Below the pieces are notes generated by a model. It had not been told where the DNA came from, did not search any database, and was given only the letters and a program-made list of their open reading frames with translations. The position numbers and the translations under genes were made by a program. Below, in pieces: positions 17,573-25,453 of a stretch of 64,000 bases of DNA; position 1 is the stretch's first letter, and every line of letters begins with the position of its first letter. Source of the DNA: Drouetiella sp036703255. Lineage in GTDB: Bacteria; Cyanobacteriota; Cyanobacteriia; Elainellales; Elainellaceae. Location: NCBI GenBank assembly GCA_036703255.1, contig DATNPL010000195.1, positions 1-64,000 of the forward strand, written 5' to 3'.

Positions 17573-17601
17573 TTCAAGTCCGGCCTATAACCGGACTTGA
17601 A
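17573..17601 (-). terminator. gvpA-gvpC intergenic hairpin (partial terminator or mRNA stabiliser)
   Basis: A perfect 11-bp stem, TTCAAGTCCGG / CCGGACTTGAA (17573-17583 and 17591-17601) with a 7-nt loop, starts 13 bp after the gvpA stop. A second small stem, CGCC-GGATA-GGCG in minus-strand reading, follows. No clear U-run is present. In other cyanobacteria a hairpin here limits read-through so that gvpA message exceeds gvpC; this is the likely role. Confidence 0.65.
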
Positions 17602-17613
17602 TAAAGCCAGATG

Positions 17614-17832
17614 CTAGGAAGCAGGTACGGCGGCTTGAGTGGTCAGACCTACCGCTTCGGCGTACTTCAAATAGGTTTCAACTGAGGCGATGACAACCCG
17701 AGCTTCAATGGACAGTAATTCGATACCTACCAAAGACACCCGAACCCAAGCATCAATGACAATACCCTTATCGAGAATGCGATCGACGACTTCAGCCAAG
17801 CTAGAAGAGGAGTTAACTTTTTCGACAGCCAT
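17614..17832 (-). CDS. gvpA: Major gas vesicle shell protein GvpA
   Basis: 72 residues, the canonical size. The sequence MAVEKVNSSSSLAEVVDRIL followed by DKGIVIDAWVRVSLVGIELL and SIEARVVIASVETYLKYAEA is nearly invariant across cyanobacteria. It self-assembles into the ribbed gas-permeable shell. The ribosome-binding site AGGAAT lies about 6 nt before the ATG. Only one gvpA copy is present in this cluster. It is the first gene of the operon and is followed by a hairpin. Confidence 0.98.
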   Translation of the reverse strand: MAVEKVNSSSSLAEVVDRILDKGIVIDAWVRVSLVGIELLSIEARVVIASVETYLKYAEAVGLTTQAAVPAS

Positions 17833-18223
17833 GATAAATTCCTATGTGTTTGTAATGAATATGAAACGCTAAATGTTCTGCTTTCCTCACAAGAGGGAAT
17901 CTATGTAAGGAGAAATCCAGAAGCTGCGGTCTACACGACTAGAATAGGGACTCGTAAAGAGAGAAGGCGCTGGCGTAAACGCTGAACATTTACCAATTTC
18001 TGATAAAGCACCCTTGCAGAAGTCCGAAATTTCACTGAAGGTTAAGCCGCATTCTGAGAAACAGACACCTCAACAGAAGCGATCGCAAAACTGCTTGTTT
18101 TAAACTGTTTGACGAAGCTTGATCTGTAGATAAGCCAATCTTTCCCACACCCGAGGGATTGCTAACACGGGTATCTAAAATAGTTTTTCTCAAATCGATT
18201 CAGCTCATGGAATTTGACACTAA
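17833..18223. other. gvp promoter region
   Basis: About 390 bp upstream of gvpA on the minus strand with no gene. By position it must contain the promoter of the gas-vesicle operon. I could not single out a -10/-35 pair or a recognised operator with confidence. Confidence 0.5.
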
Positions 18224-18264
18224 AAACCCTCCAGCGCCAATTTTCAGGGGGCATCGGAGGGTTT
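18224..18264 (-). terminator. Intrinsic terminator of the 18333-19649 glycosyltransferase gene
   Basis: AAACCCTCC (18224-18232) pairs with GGAGGGTTT (18256-18264). In minus-strand reading the stem is followed by TTTTTAG. It starts about 70 bp after the glycosyltransferase stop and separates that gene from the gvp operon. Confidence 0.75.
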
Positions 18265-18332
18265 GCATTCAATTGAGTTATGTAAAGTTACTGAGCATAA
18301 TGTTGCTCTAAGCACTTCACGCAGTATAAGAT

Positions 18333-19649
18333 TCAGACGGATGGGCTATGTTCAACAACTTTCTCTATTCCACCAGGCACTTTTTTTAGTCCAGAGAGGT
18401 GATTGACATCGCTCTCGGCAAAGCTAGGGCGAGTAGACTCAATTTTTCCCTGAAGCGCCATCGTCATGACGCGATATAGCCGTGCGACTTCATGATCAAT
18501 GTTGAACTCTTTCCCAACCTTGGCACGACCTGCTGTACCCAGGCGATTGCGGAGTTCGGCGCTAGATAGCAGCTTGGCAATGCGATCGCCCAATGCAATC
18601 GGGTCTCCAGGCGGCACGAGAAAGCCGCTGATGCTATCTTCAACCAGTTCACTCACGCCTGCAATTTGAGTCGCCACCACAGGCACACCCGCCGCCATTG
18701 CCTCCATCAGCACCACAGGCACCCCTTCCGCAAAACTAGACATCACAAAAATGTCCGTTTGCTGCATGTATTCCCGCACTTCAGCCTGTGACTGGTAGCC
18801 AACAAACTTAACGTTTGCCGTTAGCCCTAGCTCTGCCGCCTGTTGCTCTAGCTGGGCGCGATCGGGACCATCGCCCACCACCGTCAGGACAATATCAGGA
18901 TACGATGGCTTCAGCGCCGCCAAGCTTTCTAGCAAGATTGGCAATCCTTTAACCACTGCCAAGCGCCCCACATAGAGGAGGTTTTTGCCTACCCCTTGAT
19001 GGTTGACCTGTTGGAACAGACTTGGCTCAACACCACAGTGAATGATATGCATGCGCTCCCAGCGATCGGAGGGCGCAAAAATCATGCCTTGACTGCGGCA
19101 GAAATGGCTGATGCAAGACACAAACAGGGCGCGGTTTATTTTTTCGCCAATTTGCCAGCGATGCGGCTCAAAGAAGATAGACGGCCCATGCATGGTGAAG
19201 CTGAAGGTAAAGCCACCCAACTCCGCCGCCAGCATGGCAACCGTGCAGCTAGAGTCGGCAAAGTGGTTGTGCAGATGCTGAATTTGTTTTTGACGAATTT
19301 GCTGCGCCAGAATTCCCGCTTCCAGGAAATAAAATGCCTGATAGAAAGTGCCCTTTAGTCCTACTTGGCGCGTAGACCAAGCCAGCTTTATGGCCTTGAG
19401 ATAGCGCGCTGGAGAGGCCAGCACCAGCCTCAAGTGAGCCATTAGCAGCGCGATCGGCTTGACGGGCAAAATGTAGAAAGTGCGATCGCGTTCGGCAGCT
19501 TGCTCGACTCCAACAATATGCTCGTCGCCCGTTCTGCGAATGGAGAAGGTTTGAACCTCTACGCCCTGCTTGCGAAACGTAACCACCTCCCGCTGAATGA
19601 AAGTATCCGTGGCTCTGGGATATTCGCCCGTCAGATAAGCAATGCGCAT
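18333..19649 (-). CDS. Family 4 glycosyltransferase
   Basis: 438 residues from an ATG with ribosome-binding site AGGAG. It has the GT-B two-domain layout. The N-terminal part starts MRIAYLTGEYPRATDTFIQR, with a histidine-rich acceptor segment (HLHNHFADSS, about 148-157). The C-terminal nucleotide-sugar domain has NLLYVGRLAVVKGLPILLES and the EX7E block SSFAEGVPVVLMEAMAAGVP. This is the pattern of retaining sugar transferases for exopolysaccharide, O-antigen or glycolipid. It is the downstream gene of a set (GT2 at 20932, epimerase at 19696, this gene), which suggests one polysaccharide or glycolipid pathway. Donor and acceptor cannot be read from sequence. Confidence 0.9.
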   Translation of the reverse strand: MRIAYLTGEYPRATDTFIQREVVTFRKQGVEVQTFSIRRTGDEHIVGVEQAAERDRTFYILPVKPIALLMAHLRLVLASPARYLKAIKLAWSTRQVGLKGTFYQAFYFLEAGILAQQIRQKQIQHLHNHFADSSCTVAMLAAELGGFTFSFTMHGPSIFFEPHRWQIGEKINRALFVSCISHFCRSQGMIFAPSDRWERMHIIHCGVEPSLFQQVNHQGVGKNLLYVGRLAVVKGLPILLESLAALKPSYPDIVLTVVGDGPDRAQLEQQAAELGLTANVKFVGYQSQAEVREYMQQTDIFVMSSFAEGVPVVLMEAMAAGVPVVATQIAGVSELVEDSISGFLVPPGDPIALGDRIAKLLSSAELRNRLGTAGRAKVGKEFNIDHEVARLYRVMTMALQGKIESTRPSFAESDVNHLSGLKKVPGGIEKVVEHSPSV

Positions 19650-19695
19650 CGATAACTCCTAGATTCGGTCGGGTAAAGGGGCTTTGAGCAAATAT

Positions 19696-20703
19696 TTAAC
19701 TGGATACGGCCAGCAGATCGGCATCGCTGTAACTGCGATCAATTGCGGCGGTAAAAGAATATTGAGGCTGCCAATGCAGCACTTCTTGAGCCTGCGTATT
19801 GCTATAGCGGAGCGGCTTAAACCGGGCATGTAGACTCGCTGGCACCAATAAACCCGGTATTTTGAGCTTGCCCTGAAACAATAAATGATTGATCTGCGCC
19901 AAGGGCTGAGCCAGCCAGAGCAAAAGACCCCAGTTCATCGACATCACCCGAGGTGCAGCCTGGTTCTGCCGTGCTAGAGCCTGAATAAAGGCGCTCTGCG
20001 TTGGCAAATCGCTATCTACAATGTTGAGGGTCTGACCGATCGCTCCATCTTGCTCAGCCGCTAAGACGATCGCCGTAGCACAGTTCTCAACGTAGGTTAA
20101 GGGCATCTGACCATTGGCTCCAATCTGAAGCCAGAGGCGATCGCCTGCATTAATGCCTAAATGAGCGTTCCACAGGTGATCGCGTCCGTAAATCATGCCG
20201 GGACGCAGGATGGTCACCCGCCCCGTTTGACCAAATCGTCGCACCGTCGCTTCTTGAATCAGCTTGGTTTGGGTATAGGCATCGCGCTGAGCCGGATTTT
20301 TTTCTAGCGGAGAATCTTCCTGAATCGTCGCGCCATCCGGCAGATTGAGGTAATCAAACACCGAAAAGGAGCTAATGGCGATCAGCCGAGAAACACCCGC
20401 ATCTTGCATAGCGCTCAGCAGATTTTCAGTAGCGGTCACGGTTCCGGCATATTGCGCCTGAAAGTCTCCCCGCAGGGTGGCGGCTAGGTGAATAACCGCA
20501 TCGACGCCTCGCACCGCATCCGGTAGCGTCTCTCGCTGGAGAAGATCCACTTGAGCCAACTCCAAAGCCGGATGATTCTGCCAGGGCAAGGGCGATCGCC
20601 CTGCTGATCGCACCCCTGCCCGGACGTGATGCCCACGCCGTAGCGCCTCTGCCACAACATATTGACCCAGAAAACCGGATGCCCCCGTGATTAGTAGCTT
20701 CAT
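19696..20703 (-). CDS. NAD(P)-dependent epimerase/dehydratase (extended SDR)
   Basis: 335 residues from an ATG with an AGGGAG ribosome-binding site. The Rossmann start is MKLLITGASGFLGQYV. The SDR catalytic Tyr-Lys occurs as YTQTK (about 138-142), with a preceding serine in AISSFSVFD. The C-terminal substrate domain is of usual length. It could be a nucleotide-sugar epimerase or a 3-beta-HSD-like reductase; the sequence does not settle which. It lies 46 bp upstream of the GT4 gene, probably in the same transcript. Confidence 0.85.
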   Translation of the reverse strand: MKLLITGASGFLGQYVVAEALRRGHHVRAGVRSAGRSPLPWQNHPALELAQVDLLQRETLPDAVRGVDAVIHLAATLRGDFQAQYAGTVTATENLLSAMQDAGVSRLIAISSFSVFDYLNLPDGATIQEDSPLEKNPAQRDAYTQTKLIQEATVRRFGQTGRVTILRPGMIYGRDHLWNAHLGINAGDRLWLQIGANGQMPLTYVENCATAIVLAAEQDGAIGQTLNIVDSDLPTQSAFIQALARQNQAAPRVMSMNWGLLLWLAQPLAQINHLLFQGKLKIPGLLVPASLHARFKPLRYSNTQAQEVLHWQPQYSFTAAIDRSYSDADLLAVSS

Positions 20704-20729
20704 GCTCCCTGTGCTCCTTTGTGGCAGGT

Positions 20730-20816
20730 ATAGCTGTAGACAGCAAGGTTAGAACAAAGACATTTTGGGTGGCGCGCTCCGCGCGCCACCCAAAATGCCC
20801 CAAGTAAAGTGGCTAC
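20730..20816. repeat. MITE-like palindromic element (repeat family 1, copy 3)
   Basis: The element starts ATAGCTGTAG and has a central perfect 17-bp palindrome (20761-20777 with 20781-20797, spacer TCC) carrying TTTTGGGTGGCGCGC. It ends with CCCAAGT and a degraded copy of the terminal repeat (GGCTAC). It aligns over its full length with 7755-7841. It sits in the gap between the epimerase and GT2 genes, where the transcript would fold it into a hairpin. Confidence 0.65.
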
Positions 20817-20931
20817 GGCTGCGCCCTTGTAGTCCGCTCTGGCGCTGTCGCTTAATTTTGGATAGGTGTGAGGCACAAGGCTAATCGGAACGGCTAAGAG
20901 ATGAGCGACTGAGATATTAGCAACTGGGATA

Positions 20932-21948
20932 TTAGGGGCTAGCATTTGCGCTGGGTACCTTGTATTCAATCAGCGTGGCTTGCTTTCCCTGCCAACGCGT
21001 TAACCAATATTTCACCTGGCCGATCGCCTCGGGTAGCTTGCCCAAAATGCAATAGACCGCATAAAGTCGCGCATCTGCGGCAGAATCGCCAAAGCTACGG
21101 CGATATTTGTAGACCCGCCACACCAAAAGCGGATACAGCAGAAACGCCAGCAGGCTCAGCCCAGAAGTGAACCAGGCAAGACCGAGTGCAGCGATCGGCA
21201 CCGCTAGACCCCAAAGCCAGCGATTGCGGCTCTCTTTAACCATGTAGCGTTCTGGCAAATTGCCGTGAAGAGCCGCACCCTCCGCCATTGCCCAACCGCC
21301 CCGGAGCGATCGCTTCCACCACTGACCAAACTGAAACATAGCCGCATCGTGATAGGTCATGTCGGCATCAATCCGGTGAATCTTCCAGCCGCGCTGTCGT
21401 AGCCGCACGCACATCTCCGGCTCTTCGCCGCCGATCAAGGTCGGGGTATAGCCGTTAACTTCACGAATAGCGCTCACCCGCATTAGGGCATCCCCCCCGC
21501 AAGCCTTAGCCTCTCCGACGGGGGTGTTCCACTCCATATCGGCTATTCGGTTATAGGGCGAAGCGTCTGGAAATCGTTCGCGCCGTCGCCCACAGACAAT
21601 CGCCAATTTTTCATCGGTGGCGATCGCCTGCAAAGCCTGCTCAATCCAGCCGGGGCACAGCTCACAGTCCCCATCAATGAACTGGACATATTGAATCTCA
21701 GGGAAGTTCTCAACTAGGTAAGAAAATCCAGTGTTACGCCCACGCGCCATCGTAAAGGGCACAGACATATCCAGGTCGATGACCTTTACGCCTAGAGCCT
21801 GAGCTGCCGCAACGCTACCGTCGGTCGAGCCAGAATCAACATAGACGATCGGCATGCCTTCAGGAAGCTGAGCAATGAGGGACTTGAGGCAACGAATTAG
21901 TCGATCGCCTTCGTTTCGCCCAATGGTGACTACGCCAATACTACTCAT
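20932..21948 (-). CDS. Family 2 glycosyltransferase with C-terminal membrane segment
   Basis: 338 residues from an ATG. The GT-A fold starts SSIGVVTIGRNEGDRLIRCL, with nucleotide-binding acidic motifs VYVDSGSTDGSV (about 35-46) and FIDGDCELCPGW (about 92-103). A conserved GGDALMR and EEPEMCVRLRQRGW block follows. The C-terminal region has two hydrophobic helices (about 248-290), a common membrane anchor. This arrangement is typical of exopolysaccharide glycosyltransferases. The MITE-like element separates it from the epimerase gene downstream. Confidence 0.9.
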   Translation of the reverse strand: MSSIGVVTIGRNEGDRLIRCLKSLIAQLPEGMPIVYVDSGSTDGSVAAAQALGVKVIDLDMSVPFTMARGRNTGFSYLVENFPEIQYVQFIDGDCELCPGWIEQALQAIATDEKLAIVCGRRRERFPDASPYNRIADMEWNTPVGEAKACGGDALMRVSAIREVNGYTPTLIGGEEPEMCVRLRQRGWKIHRIDADMTYHDAAMFQFGQWWKRSLRGGWAMAEGAALHGNLPERYMVKESRNRWLWGLAVPIAALGLAWFTSGLSLLAFLLYPLLVWRVYKYRRSFGDSAADARLYAVYCILGKLPEAIGQVKYWLTRWQGKQATLIEYKVPSANASP

Positions 21949-22474
21949 GCATCTATAAAAAGTTACTTAGTTTGTAGAGTGACTCAATTGATGAAATTGC
22001 TTCGAGGTTAAGTGACTCAGGGCTGATCACACAAAAAATTAAGGCAGAAGCATCAAGGCAAAAAACGGGTAGCGGAACGTTCTTGTAATTTTAAGCGCCT
22101 TTACAGCAGGTCATCGTGACGACGCTGCCAATCCTTGCCGATTCCTTAAAAATGTCCAGAGGATTTGTGAAGTTTGGGTGGGGTTCTCCCTCAGTTGACT
22201 TATGAAACAGCATAAAAACGAACATTCTCATACCTAAATCTTAGACTTCTTGCGTCAATGCTTTTTTGAAAGCGCGAACTGAATGAGGCTGTACTCACAG
22301 GAGTTGGGGCAAAGACATGTTTGGAATCACTTGGCTCATCCCCTGAGTTCATCCACCTGGAGGAAGCTAGAGCCATTCTTTCTAGGGGATTTTATAAACA
22401 ATTGGGTTCTGAAGGAAACTATGACGATCGCTCTAGGCTCTGAACTGATAAAGACAGCTATTTAGTTGAGGCGA
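21949..22474. other. Divergent intergenic region upstream of the MASE1 kinase
   Basis: 526 bp between two divergent genes. A 60-codon open frame (22283-22465) ends just before the kinase start; it has no ribosome-binding site that I can see and no familiar sequence, so I do not call it. No hairpin or recognised operator is evident. Confidence 0.45.
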
Positions 22475-24727
22475 ATGCAGAAAACCTCGGGACGACATAT
22501 TTGGGTCATAGGTGCGATCGCCTTCACCTACTTTTTGGCTGCAAAACTTTCTCTGCTCAGTCTCAATTTAGGCGTTGAAGCTTCACCGCTTTGGCCTCCT
22601 GCGGGCATTGCGGTGGCCGTGCTGCTTTGGCGCATTCGATGGGCATGGGTGGGCATTGTGTTAGGCAGCCTCTGGGTCAATTACGCGATCCATGCTCCTT
22701 GGCTACTGGCCGTAAGCGATACGGTAGGTGACACATCCCAAGCGCTGCTAGGGGCTTTTTTGCTGCAAAAGATCGGCTTTCGCAATGCAATGGATCGGCT
22801 GCAAGATGTGCTGAGCTTTGTGGTGCTAGTGGTTTTAGCGGTGCCGCTGGCCGGAGCCACGATCAGCACCCTGCTGGCCTATGGCACAGGGCAGATGGGT
22901 TGGAGCCAGGTGCCTCATAACTGGGGAACTCTCTGGATCGGAGACGGCATGGGCGTTTTGGTGCTGACTCCCCTGCTGTTGGATTGGCAGGTAAACGGGC
23001 AAATGAACAGGCAAATGAATAGGGGCAGGAAACCCTGGCAGACGCAATTGTCCTTTTCTTATCCCTCCGACAGACTAGCGCAGCGCAGCGGGGAAAAACT
23101 GCTGGTCTTAGGGTTGCTGATCGCCCTGAGTGGCGTGATTTTCTACAGCAGAGTTCCGCTTCAGATTGCCCTATACCCCCTGGAATATTTGTCCTTCCCC
23201 TTTGCCATTTGGGCGGCGCTAAGGTTTGGGCTACCAGACGCTGCCCTAGCCAGCTTTGTGCTGTCGGCGATCGCCATTAGCGGCACTGCACTGGGGCGAG
23301 GGCCATTTGCGGTCATGCCTGCTGATGCCGGACAGGAGGTGCTGCTGCTGCAAGCCTTTACGGGCGTGATCGCCATGACGACGCTCATTATCGCTGCTGT
23401 CAAAGCTGAGAGCCGCCGATCTGAGGCGCGCATCCTGCTGGTAGCAGAGCGCAATCGTTTGCTGAGCGAAATCTCTCTAAGAATTCGGCAGTCTTTAGAC
23501 CTCGACACCATTCTGAATACTACTGTGGCGGAAGTGAGGCAGTTTTTGCAGGCCGATCGCGTGTTCATCACCCAATTTAATCCAGAGGGGTGCGGCAGGA
23601 TTGTAGCGGAGTCAGTCGGGACAGGCTGGGATTCTCTGTTGGGGTGGCAGGTGGCAGATGCGGCAGTGCAGCAAGAAATTGCTGCGATATTTGCCCACCA
23701 GAGCATCAAGGTGATTAACGATACGGCACAGGCGACGCGATCGCCCTTCATCGAGCAGTATCACAACCGCTATCAGGTCAAAGCGGGCATGGGGGTGCCG
23801 ATCGTTATTGAAGCCTCAGAAGCCAGTCCTTTCTTTGGCGTTTTAGTCGTCAACCAATGTTCAGCTCCGCGCCAGTGGCAACCCCTCGAAACTGAGTTGA
23901 TGCAGCAGCTGAGCACCCATGTGGCGATCGCCATTCAGCAATCTCAGCTCTATCAGCAGGTGCAGCACCTCAACGCCAATTTAGAGCAGCAAGTGGCAGA
24001 ACGCACTGTTCAGCTTCAGGACAGCCTAGCAAAGTTGCAGGGACTGAATCAGTTTCGCGACATGCTGATTCATGCGATCGCTCATGATTTACGCACTACC
24101 GTCATGGGGACGTTAATGATCCTGAACAATCTCAAAAAACAGCCGGGTGAGAAAATTGCCTTGGCTCGCAGTCTGCTAGAGCGCATGACCTGCTCTGGAG
24201 AAGTGCAGCTCAATAAACTCAATCAGCTCTTGGAAGTCTACAACTATGAAACGGCAGAGGTGAAGCTCTATCGCCAAACCACCGCGATCGCGTCAGTGCT
24301 GCCCGCTGTGATAGATAACCTAAAAGAGGCACTCGCGCAAAATCAAATCACGCTAGAGAATCACATCTCGGCCGACTTGCCTCCGGTGTGGATCGATCGA
24401 GCGCAAATTCAGCAGGTGTTTTGGCATTTGGTCAACAACGCCATTAAGCACAACCCGCCCGGCATTACCCTCCTCCTGCGTGCTGAAGTCGAGGCAGGCC
24501 GCCTACGATGCAGCGTAGAAGACAATGGGCAAGGCATGCCGTCAAGCCAGTGCGATCGCTTGTTTAACCTCAGAATGGCTAACGAAGAACACCAGCTTAT
24601 GGGTCTTTGTCTAGGGCTGTATCTCTGCCAGCATATTATCTCGGCGCATGGTGGGGCGATCGGGGTGAACAGCATTCCCTGCCAAGGCTCTCAGTTTTGG
24701 TTTGTGCTGCCTTTGGCAACAGAGTAG
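22475..24727 (+). CDS. MASE1-GAF sensor histidine kinase
   Basis: About 750 residues from the ATG at 22475; a TTG lies 9 bp upstream. The N-terminal MASE1 domain (about 1-300) has eight hydrophobic segments and the typical motif EASPLWPPAGIAVA. A GAF domain (about 320-490) and a short coiled coil (QQVAERTVQLQDSL) follow. HisKA has H in HAIAHDLRTTVMG; HATPase has WHLVNNAIKH and EDNGQGMP. The second glycine box is altered (LMGLCLGLYLCQH instead of GTGLGL), so ATP binding may be weak. MASE1 senses unknown signals through the membrane. No response regulator is adjacent. Confidence 0.88.
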   Translation: MQKTSGRHIWVIGAIAFTYFLAAKLSLLSLNLGVEASPLWPPAGIAVAVLLWRIRWAWVGIVLGSLWVNYAIHAPWLLAVSDTVGDTSQALLGAFLLQKIGFRNAMDRLQDVLSFVVLVVLAVPLAGATISTLLAYGTGQMGWSQVPHNWGTLWIGDGMGVLVLTPLLLDWQVNGQMNRQMNRGRKPWQTQLSFSYPSDRLAQRSGEKLLVLGLLIALSGVIFYSRVPLQIALYPLEYLSFPFAIWAALRFGLPDAALASFVLSAIAISGTALGRGPFAVMPADAGQEVLLLQAFTGVIAMTTLIIAAVKAESRRSEARILLVAERNRLLSEISLRIRQSLDLDTILNTTVAEVRQFLQADRVFITQFNPEGCGRIVAESVGTGWDSLLGWQVADAAVQQEIAAIFAHQSIKVINDTAQATRSPFIEQYHNRYQVKAGMGVPIVIEASEASPFFGVLVVNQCSAPRQWQPLETELMQQLSTHVAIAIQQSQLYQQVQHLNANLEQQVAERTVQLQDSLAKLQGLNQFRDMLIHAIAHDLRTTVMGTLMILNNLKKQPGEKIALARSLLERMTCSGEVQLNKLNQLLEVYNYETAEVKLYRQTTAIASVLPAVIDNLKEALAQNQITLENHISADLPPVWIDRAQIQQVFWHLVNNAIKHNPPGITLLLRAEVEAGRLRCSVEDNGQGMPSSQCDRLFNLRMANEEHQLMGLCLGLYLCQHIISAHGGAIGVNSIPCQGSQFWFVLPLATE

Positions 24728-24763
24728 GATTGTGCCCTCATCCAATTCATATGGGCAAAAGGT

Positions 24764-25417
24764 TTATTTTTTTGCGTTAAATTGCAGGCTTTCTAGAATC
24801 ACCGTCGATCGCGGCTCGAAAGCATTGCGGTACTCAGCCGGATAGTGGGTAAAGGCATAGAAGGCTGCGCCATCCTGCTCCCCGATATAAATAGAGCCAA
24901 TAAAGGTTTGATCTGGGGCACGCTGTTGGTAGATCAGCTTTTCTTTTGCCCAGGCATAGCTCACGATATCGGTGCGATCGACCAACTCCCAGCCGTTACT
25001 CGCCAGCAAACCGCCATCTCCCACCAACCGATCCTGCATACCCGCAACGCTAATATTTTGTGTCGGCAAAAAGATGTGAATATAGGCTTCGTCGTTTCTC
25101 ACGCCCTTGGGGCTGTAGTAAAACCGCACGCCTGTGCCCTCTTCGGAAGACCCAACCTCATGGGTAAAGTCTTTGACCGGAACATAGGTGGTAATGGGCA
25201 GGGGCGATTGAGCAAACAGCTTTAGCTCAATTTCTGTGACCTTGCCTTCAACATTGACAGGCAAAATTCGAGAGTTGGGTCGCTCGTCTGTTGGGGCTAC
25301 AGCTGTGCTAGAGGCGATCGGTGAAGGGCGGGCTTCTATCTGCCAAGAGCGCGTACAAGCCGACAGCACAGTCAGCCCCGATACGATTAGCAGATCAGCC
25401 ACCCTTCGCAATTTCAT
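24764..25417 (-). CDS. Hypothetical lipoprotein
   Basis: 217 residues from an ATG. The N-terminus MKLRRVADLLIVSGLTVLSAC is a lipoprotein signal with lipobox LSAC (cysteine at 21). A low-complexity Ser/Ala/Pro linker (to about 50) leads to a compact alpha/beta domain. That domain contains YVPVKDFTHEVGSSEEGTGV, FYYSPKGVRNDEAYIHIFLP and the end TVILESLQF. It is probably anchored in the periplasm or outer membrane. I do not recognise a named family. It lies 36 bp after leuS on the same strand and could be cotranscribed with it. Confidence 0.75.
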   Translation of the reverse strand: MKLRRVADLLIVSGLTVLSACTRSWQIEARPSPIASSTAVAPTDERPNSRILPVNVEGKVTEIELKLFAQSPLPITTYVPVKDFTHEVGSSEEGTGVRFYYSPKGVRNDEAYIHIFLPTQNISVAGMQDRLVGDGGLLASNGWELVDRTDIVSYAWAKEKLIYQQRAPDQTFIGSIYIGEQDGAAFYAFTHYPAEYRNAFEPRSTVILESLQFNAKK

Positions 25418-25453
25418 CTCACCCTTTTTAACCCACGCAGATCGCTTTCACAG

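Noticed and set aside
22283..22465. 60-codon open frame just before the MASE1 kinase, considered as a leader peptide
   Set aside because: Too long and mixed for a leader, no associated terminator/antiterminator pair, and no ribosome-binding site.
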